DNA of 64,000 nucleotides from Fodinibius roseus (GCF_900129315.1 NZ_FQUS01000002.1:1-64000), one strand, 5' to 3'; counted from the stretch's first letter, positions 34,583 to 43,807 are shown. Numbers and translations: made by a program. Notes: generated by a model not told the origin, from the letters alone.

Positions 34583-35710
34583 TTAATCACCGTCGTTGTC
34601 TTGGTAGGTAATTGTAATACCCAGTGCTGAAGTCATATCGGCTTTCAGCATTGAAACGATGGCGTGAAGTTCTTCAAAAGAAGTTAACACCGCTTCATTA
34701 TTATTTTCGATTTGCTGCGAAAGCGGATCGCTGAGCTGTTCAAGCGCTGACTGTGCTTCGTCAATCTGCGACTTGATATCATCAGTAAGCTCTTCCGTAT
34801 CAAAATCCACCCTGTTATTAATGGCCAAAAGGTTATCGTCCAGCCCTTTGCCGCCGGCCCCGGTAAAAATGTGCTCTATCTGATTCAGGTTTGCGATCGC
34901 CAGTTCTGCCGAATATCCGCCGTAATAGGCCTCAACCGCTACAGGGCGTGGGGTACCGGCACTTTTAATACCGGATGGAATGCCTATTTTACCATCGCGC
35001 AGGAATCGCTCGTAATGGCGTACATAGTGGTTGACAAGCCTACCCAGCGAGCTTCCCTTATCTGTTCCGGCATTTTCTTCACTCAAAAACATCCCGATAT
35101 AGTCGCCGCCCGAAGGCTGCCATTCGCCGGCAGCCGTGTCGATCTTATCTTTTACAAACGCGATGTTATCGAGGAGGTACTTCATGCGATTTTCGGCTTC
35201 AGCACCGGTTGTGTACCGGGCCAATATCTCTTCATTGCTGTCGGCTACGCCGTGGAGCAAGTAACCCAGGGCAGGTAACCCCGCTATATCTTGGTTATCA
35301 ATACCACCAAAAGAGTAATCGCCGGAAGAGATATTGTCATCCACTTTATCGGTATCTACCGGATAGGTGTTTATAGATGATCGCAACAGAACAGACTCTG
35401 CCGGGCCAAATTGAAATGGGCTGACCTCCTGCCAGGCTAATCGAGCGTCTTTTAAAGCCGTCTGTACATTTTCCAGCTGCTCTGGCGTCGATTCATTTTC
35501 AAAATTTTCTGCTGCAGTTTGTAAGTCTTCAACTGCGGTTTGCATTTCCTCGAAGGACGGCAAAATAATATTGTTGCCGTAGTTGCTGAGCATCTCGGAT
35601 CGATCAAAATTAATTTGTTGATCCGAGGATGTGCTGTTACTGCATGCCGCAAACAATATCGCGAGTAGCAGTATAGCGGAAAAATAAGTGACTCTTGCGT
35701 GTGCCATCAT
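34583..35710 (-). CDS. imelysin-family lipoprotein
   Basis: Iron-associated surface or periplasmic protein (family of IrpA, EfeO M75 domain, and Psychrobacter ICMP). 375 aa with a lipobox (LLAILFAAC, Cys at about 22) and two helical bundle halves. The segment FGPAESVLLRSSINTYPVDT (about 104-123) and AGLPALGYLLHG (about 143-154) are family landmarks. The GxHxxE motif of classical imelysins is not visible, and GLPALE is GLPALG here, which puts it in the divergent, probably non-peptidase group. Second gene of the iron operon, 76 bp after DUF4856. Confidence 0.88.
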   Translation of the reverse strand: MMAHARVTYFSAILLLAILFAACSNSTSSDQQINFDRSEMLSNYGNNIILPSFEEMQTAVEDLQTAAENFENESTPEQLENVQTALKDARLAWQEVSPFQFGPAESVLLRSSINTYPVDTDKVDDNISSGDYSFGGIDNQDIAGLPALGYLLHGVADSNEEILARYTTGAEAENRMKYLLDNIAFVKDKIDTAAGEWQPSGGDYIGMFLSEENAGTDKGSSLGRLVNHYVRHYERFLRDGKIGIPSGIKSAGTPRPVAVEAYYGGYSAELAIANLNQIEHIFTGAGGKGLDDNLLAINNRVDFDTEELTDDIKSQIDEAQSALEQLSDPLSQQIENNNEAVLTSFEELHAIVSMLKADMTSALGITITYQDNDGD

Positions 35711-35786
35711 GGGAAGCGTGTTTTTAAATGAACCGAACCGTGCCGGAGGTATGCCGGCAAAGTTCGGGTCCGTGGTTCAATACATC

Positions 35787-36944
35787 TTACAGTTGGTCTT
35801 GAACGGGCTCAAGATCGGGATAAGTATCTACGAGCGTAGACTTGGCGTTATTAAGTCCGTCTAAAGTAACATTCCAGAAGCTGCCATTTTCGCCGAAATC
35901 GCTATTGAGGATTTGGTCGATTTGGCCGGGCGTAATGGTTTTATCGGGATTGTACTTCAGTGCATTGACAAAAGCCCAGGCTTCCGAAAGCGCATGAAAT
36001 GCTTCCCCCTGATTCCCTTCATTCCAATGTGAAAGCGTACTGTTTATATAGTGAACGGCGGTAGCTGCCGCCAGCAACTCCAGGTTTTCATACAGCACCT
36101 CAACTTGTTGTTCAAGTTTGCCCTGGTTGTCGTTGATAATAGCCGTACGTCCCTGAATGAAGGCTTCCATAATGGTATCGTTGAATCCAAGCTGGGGATC
36201 TGATCCATTGGAATATTTGCTCCAGAAGCGAAGCTCACCGGTGCGTGAATCCGGCCAATCCGACTCAAAATCCACGGGGGCGTCGAAATAGCCGTAGGCT
36301 TCATCAAAGTGATGTTCCTTGTCGGTGTAATTGGTTCCTTCCCGGAGTGCCTCATTTTCAACATTCGGACCGATGCGATCGTTGGTTAGATAGACGTTAA
36401 AAATTTGATTATAGAAGACAGCGCCCATCAAGCCTTTTTCGACCAGCTGGGTAAATTCCCGGCCTTTGGCATCCACCAGGATATAGCCATCTCCACGCCG
36501 CATCAGGCCCGGAACGCCCTCATCTGCTTCGCCGTTTTCACTGGCAGCTGCTGCTTTAGCAAAAAAGTCTTCAAATAGATTTTCGTCCAGATCCGGACCA
36601 AAGGTTTTGTTCTTAAGCTGCCGCTCGGAGGTAAAGGTGAAGTGCCCGCCACCGTTTCCGTCTGTATTTTCGAACATATCGAGGAGTGCCTGTTCGGAAA
36701 TCGTTTCACCGTCGTGCGCCGTTGCAATGTATGCTTTCATTGCTTCTACCATATCCAGACGATCGGTCTGACCGGGATAGGCGACGGTAGACTCACCATT
36801 GCGGGTGAATTCATAAGTTTCGGGCGGCTCAATAGCATTCTCATCGTTTTTATCATTGCTGTTACTGATGTCACAGCCAGAAACCATCAGGGAAAGAACG
36901 AGAGCAAAAGCAGGTAATAGAAAAGGTCTTGATGTTCGGAGCAT
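35787..36944 (-). CDS. DUF4856 lipoprotein
   Basis: 385-aa lipoprotein (lipobox LVSGC, Cys at about 24) of the DUF4856 family, found next to imelysin genes in Bacteroidota. The sequence opens with an acidic linker, then YEFTRNGESTVAYPGQTDRL, the usual start of the domain, and is mostly helical to the end (LNNAKSTLVDTYPDLEPVQ). Function is not known; the context suggests iron or heme capture at the cell surface. First gene of the operon, behind two tandem operator-like sites. Confidence 0.85.
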   Translation of the reverse strand: MLRTSRPFLLPAFALVLSLMVSGCDISNSNDKNDENAIEPPETYEFTRNGESTVAYPGQTDRLDMVEAMKAYIATAHDGETISEQALLDMFENTDGNGGGHFTFTSERQLKNKTFGPDLDENLFEDFFAKAAAASENGEADEGVPGLMRRGDGYILVDAKGREFTQLVEKGLMGAVFYNQIFNVYLTNDRIGPNVENEALREGTNYTDKEHHFDEAYGYFDAPVDFESDWPDSRTGELRFWSKYSNGSDPQLGFNDTIMEAFIQGRTAIINDNQGKLEQQVEVLYENLELLAAATAVHYINSTLSHWNEGNQGEAFHALSEAWAFVNALKYNPDKTITPGQIDQILNSDFGENGSFWNVTLDGLNNAKSTLVDTYPDLEPVQDQL

Positions 36945-37250
36945 AGTTCTTATTCTTATTTATATTAAATCTAATTAATAGGCGGGAATATAATAACTAT
37001 GTAGATTAGTTCTAAATAATAGGCGGTATTTTTTAGTTCCCCCGGTAAAGCGATGAAATGGTTTTTTTTTCACTATGTTTCACCGGTCGACTGTTTTTCC
37101 GGACGCCTTTCCTGATCAGGGCAACCTGCCGAAAGCAGGCAGTAGAAAACCGTTCGTGATAGAGGTGAGAGCAGGGCCCGAAAGTAAAAGGCAGGCAGAT
37201 CATTCCCGGATAAGGTGTGAAAATGTGCAAAGCTAAAGACTATGTTTAGC
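36945..37250. other. intergenic region upstream of the iron operon
   Basis: 306 bp. The left part (36945-37030) is AT-rich and holds the iron operon promoter and the repeated operator sites. The right part (37040-37250) is GC-richer with no clear gene; AGCTAAA (37231-37237) and TTTAGCT (37245-37251) form a 7-bp hairpin at the stop of the SGNH hydrolase gene, possibly a weak terminator on the minus strand. Confidence 0.45.
36960..37029 (-). promoter_or_regulatory. two tandem operator-like sites before the iron operon
   Basis: Site 1 is TTATA-TTAAA-TCTAA (36960-36974) and site 2 is GTAGA-TTAGT-TCTAA (37001-37015); each differs by one base from TTAGA-N5-TCTAA. Both are the start of a 19-bp direct repeat, TCTAATTAATAGGCGGGAA (36970-36988) and TCTAAATAATAGGCGGTAT (37011-37029), with 16 matches, 41 bp apart, close to four helical turns. 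Cooperative repressor binding is a reasonable inference. Confidence 0.55.
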
Positions 37251-38759
37251 TCAGCTGGAGGAGGAGCGGGCGGAGAAGATATTCATCAGCTGATTCAGCA
37301 GTCCGTTTCCGACGACCGATAGCTTTTCCTGGCGCCCGAGCGACAAAAAGCGTAATAAATTACGCAGTTCGACGAGCAGGTACGGCGGATCGGTGACCAG
37401 GGTATCATTGGCGATGATTCGTTTCCAATTAAGGGGTTTGTCAAAGGTGACACCGTGTTTCTCCATCGCCTGCTTGTACACATGGGCAATCAAACCATAG
37501 CCGATGCTGGTGGGATGAATACCGTCGAGGCTGAAAATACCCCCTTTGTATACTTTGCCGGTATCGCGGTTGATGCGCAGATAGTCCGTACTGAACCGGG
37601 GGTTTTTGCGGTCTTCAAACAGGTGGGAGGTCATCGGGTGTTTATTCATCGCTGCCACAAAGTCGTCGGGAAACGGGATGCGTAATTTTCCGCCCAGACG
37701 GCGCCGCGCAAAACCACTCAGGTACCGGTTCAGCGGCACGACCAGCCACCCGTACTCATCTGCTATTTCCCGGATAATGACATTGTATTCGTCCACATGC
37801 TGATCGAGTGTAATAGCTTCATCTTTAGTAAGGTGCGGATGCTTGTCGGGGTTAAAGTCGTCGTCCCATACCCAGAATCGCGTGTAATAATCAAAATAGC
37901 CGGTATGTCCTTCGCGTGATTTATCGGCGTTTACTCCCCGGGTGACCGGGGGAATGGTAACATAGGGAATCGTTTGTGTGATGATTCTTTCAGCCCCGAT
38001 ATCGCTTACCTTTTCGGCGAGTTTCCGGTATTCCTGCTCGAAATGTTCGGGACGATATACGGTATATTTGCGCCTGGACGGAAATTCGTCCAGGTCTTCT
38101 TCTCTTGAAAAGACAAACTTCAAATCCGACACCGCCCCGATAATGTTATTATGTCCCATCGTGACAATAAGATTTTCGATGCCCCCCTTTTCCTGCAGAT
38201 GCCGGATGTTGTCTATCTGGGTAGCGTGGGCAAACTGTTCGTTGAAGGAGGGGTTCAGCACCAGGCTTGCGGTCACATACATCGCGTGATCGGGCAGCAT
38301 ATCAAAGATGGAGTATGTTTCCGGCTGCGTTTTGATAAACCTGCGACTCAGGCGGTCCGTAACCATCCAGGCGTCATTCATCGCAAAACCCCAGACCGAT
38401 TGATTGTGATAGGGCGTGGTTTGGTCCGGCTGGTCCAGCGGTTTCAGTCCTCCCTCCCAATAGCGTTTTACCCGCCGAAGGGTCGAGTAAAGGTGCGAAA
38501 GGGCGGGCAGGTATTCATCCCATTCGATGCTTTCTCCATACCGGTCGGATAAACCGCGAAGCAGCACTTCAAGGTTCAGGGGGATGCCTGCCTGTGCGGT
38601 GAAGCGCGGCTGGTCGAACGGGGGAGCCGGCTCCCAGCAATCGGCCAACAGGGCGGGGAAATTGAGGTCGGTCCGGTAAATTCCGCCATTATTAAACCCC
38701 TGGCTAAGGCTGTCCCCGATAACGGCCAGCTTATGTTTGGGCTGAGATTTATTGTTCAC
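37251..38759 (-). CDS. large SGNH/GDSL-family hydrolase
   Basis: 502-aa protein with the SGNH block I VIGDSLSQGF (13-22, Ser nucleophile in GDS), a block III TMGHNNIIGA (about 200-209, HNN for GxND) and block V SLDGIHPTSIGYG (about 409-421; D and H). It is about twice the usual catalytic-domain length, with helical insertions between blocks, and has no signal peptide. Substrate unknown. The N-terminal start MNNKSQPKHKLAVIGDS puts the fold at the beginning, supporting ATG 38759. Confidence 0.82.
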   Translation of the reverse strand: MNNKSQPKHKLAVIGDSLSQGFNNGGIYRTDLNFPALLADCWEPAPPFDQPRFTAQAGIPLNLEVLLRGLSDRYGESIEWDEYLPALSHLYSTLRRVKRYWEGGLKPLDQPDQTTPYHNQSVWGFAMNDAWMVTDRLSRRFIKTQPETYSIFDMLPDHAMYVTASLVLNPSFNEQFAHATQIDNIRHLQEKGGIENLIVTMGHNNIIGAVSDLKFVFSREEDLDEFPSRRKYTVYRPEHFEQEYRKLAEKVSDIGAERIITQTIPYVTIPPVTRGVNADKSREGHTGYFDYYTRFWVWDDDFNPDKHPHLTKDEAITLDQHVDEYNVIIREIADEYGWLVVPLNRYLSGFARRRLGGKLRIPFPDDFVAAMNKHPMTSHLFEDRKNPRFSTDYLRINRDTGKVYKGGIFSLDGIHPTSIGYGLIAHVYKQAMEKHGVTFDKPLNWKRIIANDTLVTDPPYLLVELRNLLRFLSLGRQEKLSVVGNGLLNQLMNIFSARSSSS

Positions 38760-39154
38760 GATCCCGGAATGCCTGAATCAATTTTGGATTCCTTGTTAGA
38801 GTTCCTGAGAATATATAGTATCTTGATACGGATCTTTGCAACCTGAATGTACCAAATTGATGGCCAAAATAGAAAGTAATCGGTCGGATTCCTTGTTATC
38901 CACTATAATGTTATGGCCGGAAAATATTTTACTGGTCCGGGCAGGACCGTATTATCATAGAAGAAGGTTTTGCAAAACAAGAACTTTTGGTCAGGGCCAC
39001 AGCGATTTTAAAAACCCGGCATAATGAGTATGTGTGAGGGTTTGAACATTCCGATAACGAATAAATTGGAAAAAGACCGCTTTGCAAAGGCCACGGAAGA
39101 GGTATCTCGCTTGACTTTCTTTTTCATTAAAGCCTTATAGAATTGTAGATACTG
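38760..39154. other. divergent intergenic region with repeat copy D
   Basis: 395 bp between the divergently oriented SGNH hydrolase and Omp85-like genes. Repeat copy D occupies 38963-39092. The remaining AT-rich flanks must contain both promoters. No gene seen. Confidence 0.5.
38963..39092 (-). repeat. intergenic TIR repeat, copy D
   Basis: Terminal inverted repeat GAAGGTTTTGCAAAAC (38963-38978) and GCTTTGCAAAGGCC (39079-39092). Read on the minus strand the interior GTTCAAACCCTCACACATAC and GGGTTTTTAAAATCGC closely follow copy C. 130 bp, about 60 bp before the Omp85-like start. Confidence 0.85.
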
Positions 39155-40300
39155 ATGATGATAAGAACGCTACTTTTATTGTTGAGTATTGCTTGTATAT
39201 CTTCAACGGGAGCTTCGGCGCAGGATAACAGCGGGGAGGCAAATACTGATTCACTGACCAGCGCCTTCGTACCGGCTTTGGGCTATAGTTCAAATGAGGG
39301 ATTGGTAGGGGGACTCATTTACAGCCGGTATGATAATTCCGGCGATGTGGAGCCTTTTACAAGCCACCTCAAGTCCTCTGCCATGGTATCAACCAATGGC
39401 TATGTAAAGGTGAGAGCAGATTATGAGCGGACACAGAATTTTGGACGCCCCATTCGGTCGACGCTGAATGCCTATTTTAATCGATTTACGACTAATAACT
39501 TTTTTGGAATCGGGAATGACGTACCGTTTGACCAGCAGCAATGGGAAAATGAATACTACTATTTTGAATCCGTCGGGTTCGGGGTAGGCTATGACCTGCG
39601 CAAGCCGGTCTACCGGAATCAAAACAGCCACCTGGATCTGATGGGGGGCATAGAAACAGAATACCAGATCCCGTACATCCGGAAAACTCCTTCTTCTTTT
39701 GAACAGCGAAGACCTCTGGGCCGGGAGGGGGGATGGTTGAATTTTGTAAAGACCGGCCTGATTTGGGAAAACCGGGATCGGGAATTTGATCCCCGCCGGG
39801 GCAATCGATTTGCGCTGGAATTGCGGTATGCCCCGGAGCTGGTCAGCCGCTATGGGTTGGGAACAGCCCGGCTGGAGCTGCGCCAGTATTTTCAGTTGTT
39901 CAACAGCATTACGGTAGCCAATTTTTTTGAGGCCCGTCACGTTGAGGGCGATATACCGTACTGGGAGCTGTCTACGTTGGCGGATGAAAATACCCTTCGG
40001 GGCTATCCGCGAAATCGTTTTCAGGGGAATTCATCGGTTGCCTATACCCTCGAACTACGGAGCTGGCTGTTTGAATTTCCCCAGTTTTACAGGTTAAAGT
40101 TGGGAATGCAGCTTTTTACGGATACGGGTCGCGTATTCACCCCAGGCGATGATATTCAGGATCTGTTTGAGGGCTACAAGCAGACAATCGGCATCGGCGG
40201 AGCGATGTCCGTTATCAGTCCCGACTTTATTTTACGGGGAGAAATCGGCTTTTCAGAAGAGGTAAGCCGTATTTATGTGGGGGTCGGTTATCTCTTTTGA
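39155..40300 (+). CDS. Omp85-superfamily beta-barrel protein without POTRA domains
   Basis: 381-aa outer-membrane protein: signal peptide (cleavage after GASAQ near 23), then directly a barrel of about 16 strands in the BamA/TamA 'surface antigen' style. LRGYPRNRFQG (about 288-298) is the equivalent of the VRGF lid-lock motif in loop 6, and the chain ends with the strand IYVGVGYLF. No POTRA domain precedes the barrel, which marks the short, function-unknown Omp85 group (compare PlpD barrels and noNterm-Omp85). Confidence 0.83.
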   Translation: MMIRTLLLLLSIACISSTGASAQDNSGEANTDSLTSAFVPALGYSSNEGLVGGLIYSRYDNSGDVEPFTSHLKSSAMVSTNGYVKVRADYERTQNFGRPIRSTLNAYFNRFTTNNFFGIGNDVPFDQQQWENEYYYFESVGFGVGYDLRKPVYRNQNSHLDLMGGIETEYQIPYIRKTPSSFEQRRPLGREGGWLNFVKTGLIWENRDREFDPRRGNRFALELRYAPELVSRYGLGTARLELRQYFQLFNSITVANFFEARHVEGDIPYWELSTLADENTLRGYPRNRFQGNSSVAYTLELRSWLFEFPQFYRLKLGMQLFTDTGRVFTPGDDIQDLFEGYKQTIGIGGAMSVISPDFILRGEIGFSEEVSRIYVGVGYLF

Positions 40301-40713
40301 TGCGTATTTTAAATAAGATGCGCCTCTTTATACGTGTGCCTCCGCCTGCCACGCAGGGACAGGCGCGGTATCTGTAATATAAAAAAGAAAGCATCAATCG
40401 CACCGATGCGGGGGAATGACATTTCAGAAGGAAACCACGGACGTTTGTCCCGCTGCCGGAAGCACATGGGAATCGGTTGTTAGTCCCTGAAGATAATTTT
40501 CCGTACCTTCCGGTTAGGAGCTGGTTGGACTTGGGGCACAGGGAGAATCAGATGATTTGAGTCCCGTTTTGGGGCTTTTGAAGCGAGTAGCGGGCCTGTT
40601 TAACGAAGAGAAGCTCGGAATTTGGTTAATTTCGAGGGACTCGAAGCAGGCTTTGCCAAGTCCGGCAGGCTCCTGTCATTAAAATGAGAATCGCTGGTAT
40701 CAGGACAGTAATT
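40301..40713. other. intergenic region before hemD-like gene
   Basis: 413 bp. A GC-rich inverted repeat GCCTG/CAGGC lies near 40347-40367. GGACTTGG (about 40530) and CCAAGTCC (about 40655) are inverted but the text between does not follow the TIR-repeat family. No gene seen; the AT-poor composition suggests the promoter is near 40680. Confidence 0.35.
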
Positions 40714-41454
40714 ATGAGTCAATCTGTTTTGCTCACGGCCGCCGTTGAGGACACGGAAGTGGTGCGGTCGGAGCTTAAAAAGCTAAAAATAACGCCCTTG
40801 CATTACCCGCTTGAGCGATACGAAGCCGTGGAAGCGGATAAGGATACTGTCGAGACATTGGAGCTGGTGGGTGAGTTTGAGAATATCGTATACGGGAGCA
40901 AGCGAAACGCCCGGTTTTTTGTAGAAAAAGTCAAAGCGTATGACAAGCTGGAGGAGGTCCGTGAGCAGCTGAACCTGGCGGCAGATCAGCATACGGCCGA
41001 TTATCTTGAAGGAGAGGGTATCCCGGCCGTACACCCCCATTCGGATGGTAATTCCATTGATTTGATGGAGTTTATGTTGCGTATCCGCCGGATCGGGGAG
41101 ACCCTGTACCCGTGCGGCGATAAAACAGCCGAAGACCTTCCCGGGTTACTGAAAGAGCTGGATGTGCCGGTGGAAGAGTTGGTGTTATTTACGCTCGAAG
41201 GCCCCAAAGAAGAGGACCTGCAGGCCTACCGCAAGGATCTGTCCGCCCACGAACCGGAGATTGTGATCTTTCATTCCCGCCGGTCCGTGAATCGTACGCT
41301 GGCAGCCTTTCCAAGCCTGAATTACGGCAAGGTTCAAGTTATTTCGGGTGATCAGGCCGTTACCGATAAGCTGAAAAGGGAGGATATTGAGACCGATCGC
41401 CAGGCCACCGGAAACTGGAATTCTATTTTGGAAGAAATGGCTGAATCGGGATGA
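40714..41454 (+). CDS. hemD: uroporphyrinogen-III synthase (HemD-like)
   Basis: Would cyclise hydroxymethylbilane to uroporphyrinogen III in heme and siroheme synthesis. 246 aa with the two-domain HemD layout: strand-helix start SVLLTAAVEDTEVVRSELKK, the YPLERYEAVEAD segment, FENIVYGSKRNARFFVEKV (where HemD has a TSxNGV-like loop), and PEIVIFHSRRSVNRTLAAF in the second lobe. HemD proteins are very divergent, so the call rests on fold-level pattern. ATG 40714 with AGGA at 40702-40705 is preferred to the ATG at 40684. Confidence 0.68.
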   Translation: MSQSVLLTAAVEDTEVVRSELKKLKITPLHYPLERYEAVEADKDTVETLELVGEFENIVYGSKRNARFFVEKVKAYDKLEEVREQLNLAADQHTADYLEGEGIPAVHPHSDGNSIDLMEFMLRIRRIGETLYPCGDKTAEDLPGLLKELDVPVEELVLFTLEGPKEEDLQAYRKDLSAHEPEIVIFHSRRSVNRTLAAFPSLNYGKVQVISGDQAVTDKLKREDIETDRQATGNWNSILEEMAESG

Positions 41455-41471
41455 GCTTTCAGACAGGATAT

Positions 41472-43634
41472 TTAGCAATTTAATCCCCAGTCTTCGTTGA
41501 TCTGTTGTATAATTTGTCTGCTGCGTGCATCGTCTCGAATGGGTTCCAGCAGCTTAGGAAAAAAATACCTGAACAGGGCTGTAGAAAAGTATCCCCAGTT
41601 TTTGATTTTGTTGAAAGCCTTAAATGTATCTTTATCTTCACCGAGAGCGGCATGCACCAGGCCGGAAGAAAACCAATCCTCCATCTTGTTTATTTTAGGC
41701 AGTAGTTTCTCTGCTTTGGTTGGGTTGTCAGAAGCAATATAATTTAACGCAAGAATGGCCAGGATTTCTGTTTCAGCAGGGGTGCCTTTTGAACGTACCA
41801 AAGATTGTGCTTCTTTCATAGCTAACAGGGCTTCAGAGAATCTGTCCAGATGATAAAGTGCAAGTCCCTCCATATAATGATTTAAAGTAAATTCGGGCTG
41901 CATCTGCCGGGCACTTTTTGCCTCGTAAAGTCCCTTTTCATATTGCCCGTCTGCCAGGTATGTTTTTCCCAAATATACTCGTGTATAGGGAGCCCTGGGG
42001 TCAAGCTCCGCTGCACGTTCTGCAGGTTTTAGTGCTTCTTTTAGTCTTCCTGTTATCATATATGTCCAGCCCAGCCAGGCGTGGGCTTCTGCGTAGCCGG
42101 GCTGAAATTTGATAGCTTGTTCTAATTCCCTAATAGCTTCTGGTCCCTCTTGGAGGCTCGCATGTAGAATACCCAGAGAGGCATGTGCTTCTCCCAGCTC
42201 CGGATCAAGTTCCAGAGCATGCCGAACTGCCTCCATAGCATCAGGTGTGTTTTCCGGCAAAGGGTACTCGTAGAATTTGAGCAACACGAGAGATTCGGCT
42301 ATTCCGGCCCATGCCAGTGCATAGCTTGAATCTATTTCGACAGCGCGTTGAAAGTATTTGAGTGCACGATTGATGCCACGCTCGGTACGGTGAGCGAGAT
42401 GTGTTTGTCCCTGAACGTACATATGATAAGCCTCAAGATTTTCAGTGGGTTTCTCTTGAATCCTTTTTTTCTCTTCTGGGGTGAGTTGTGCCTGAAGCGT
42501 GTCTGTAACTTTTTCTGCCAGCTCACTCTGTATTTGGAAAAGATTTTCTGCCGTTAGCTCACGTTCGTAGGTTTCGGCCCAAAGGAGTTGTTCGTTCCTG
42601 GTATCGGTAAGTTGTACGTTGAGCCGTACCCGGTTTCTGGCTTGCTGCACCGTACCTTCCACAATGGTTCCGACGACCAGTTCGCGTGCCACTTTCGCAA
42701 CAGATGCCTCTGTACCACGGTAGCGAAGTACGGAATTGCGGGCAATGACCGTCAGTGCTGATATGTTGGAGAGTTTAGTAAGCAGATCGTTGTGGATGCC
42801 GGTTGCCAGCGGTTTGATTTCACCGTTGCTGTCCAGGGTCTCAAAAGGAAGAACGGCGATCGTGCGGGTATTCAGATCGCCTGGTTGAGACGTTTCCCGC
42901 CTGTCCTTGAATTTTGCAGCCGCCTTTTCAAGTCCGCCGGTTAGTTTTTCGGTTTTTTCTGTCGCACTGGCCCCGAACTCCTTCTTTAAAAGCCCGGCAT
43001 GATTTTCTGCTATGCGGATGGCTTCAGGCCGTTTGTCTGCGGCGACCAGCGCCTCCATCAGGCGTCGTGTGGCACGCGAATCATAAGGATCTTCAGCGAT
43101 ATATTTATACCACCATTTTGCAGCGGCTTCAGGATCTCCCCTTTTTTCTGCTTGTTGAGCCAGCTTCTCTAGCACTTCCCGATAGCCGCGTTGCACCCGA
43201 CGGCGTTCGAGATCGAGCCATTGACCGAACTCCGGAGACGCATCCGGTACGTGGAATCCCTCAAGCAGGTTGCTCCGGTATAATTCCAATGCTCTTTTGT
43301 ACTCTTCTTTTTTTCGTGCTTCTTCAAAGGCCGTTACATCACACCAGATTGAGCCGACTTCGATCTCTTCTTTCCCGCGGTTTATGATGATTTCGTTGCC
43401 TAACGCCTTACGTATCTGATAAAGCATATTACTGAGAGCATTGCGGGCACTTTTCTGTCCGAGGTTCGGCCAGAATAACGGCAGCAGACTATCGCGGCGT
43501 TTGAAACCACGGGGACGGTCCAGCGTCAGGTATACAAGCAGGGCCAGCCTCTTGGGGCCGGAAAGGAAAGATTGTACCAATTCCCCGCTCTCATCGCGGA
43601 GCTCAGCGGGACCAAGCAGGTGAAACTCAACCAT
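41472..43634 (-). CDS. SARP/BTAD-type transcriptional regulator with TolB-like and TPR domains
   Basis: 720 aa. Residues 1-95 are a winged-helix OmpR-type DNA-binding domain (FHLLGPAELRDESGE, then RDSLLPLFWPNLGQKSARNA). Residues 100-245 are a bacterial transcriptional activator domain (BTAD). About 260-390 (TIAVLPFETLDSNGEIKPLA) is the TolB_N/FlgO-like domain often seen in adenylate-cyclase-type regulators, but no cyclase catalytic motif is present. From about 400 to 690 there are at least six TPR units (AYALAWAGIAESLVLLKF, AEAHAWLGWTYMITGRL). The ATG at 43634 is chosen over an upstream TTG. It is divergent from the exported two-domain protein gene. Ligand unknown. Confidence 0.87.
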   Translation of the reverse strand: MVEFHLLGPAELRDESGELVQSFLSGPKRLALLVYLTLDRPRGFKRRDSLLPLFWPNLGQKSARNALSNMLYQIRKALGNEIIINRGKEEIEVGSIWCDVTAFEEARKKEEYKRALELYRSNLLEGFHVPDASPEFGQWLDLERRRVQRGYREVLEKLAQQAEKRGDPEAAAKWWYKYIAEDPYDSRATRRLMEALVAADKRPEAIRIAENHAGLLKKEFGASATEKTEKLTGGLEKAAAKFKDRRETSQPGDLNTRTIAVLPFETLDSNGEIKPLATGIHNDLLTKLSNISALTVIARNSVLRYRGTEASVAKVARELVVGTIVEGTVQQARNRVRLNVQLTDTRNEQLLWAETYERELTAENLFQIQSELAEKVTDTLQAQLTPEEKKRIQEKPTENLEAYHMYVQGQTHLAHRTERGINRALKYFQRAVEIDSSYALAWAGIAESLVLLKFYEYPLPENTPDAMEAVRHALELDPELGEAHASLGILHASLQEGPEAIRELEQAIKFQPGYAEAHAWLGWTYMITGRLKEALKPAERAAELDPRAPYTRVYLGKTYLADGQYEKGLYEAKSARQMQPEFTLNHYMEGLALYHLDRFSEALLAMKEAQSLVRSKGTPAETEILAILALNYIASDNPTKAEKLLPKINKMEDWFSSGLVHAALGEDKDTFKAFNKIKNWGYFSTALFRYFFPKLLEPIRDDARSRQIIQQINEDWGLNC

Positions 43635-43807
43635 CGTCTTGGATTGATTTGAAAACAAGTTCTACTCTTAGATGGTAATCTAAGAAAGAACACGGAGTGG
43701 GGAAAGAGTTGATTTATACATTGCAGCAGATTACGGACAGAATATATTTCTATCCATCAATGATTCGGTTTAACAGATAAAATATAAATCCCCCAATGAG
43801 GTGCATT

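Noticed and set aside
40524-40670. Possible further TIR-repeat copy (GGACTTGG ... CCAAGTCC, AGGCTTTGCC)
   Set aside because: The GGCTTTG word points the wrong way for a right end and the interior does not align with the family.
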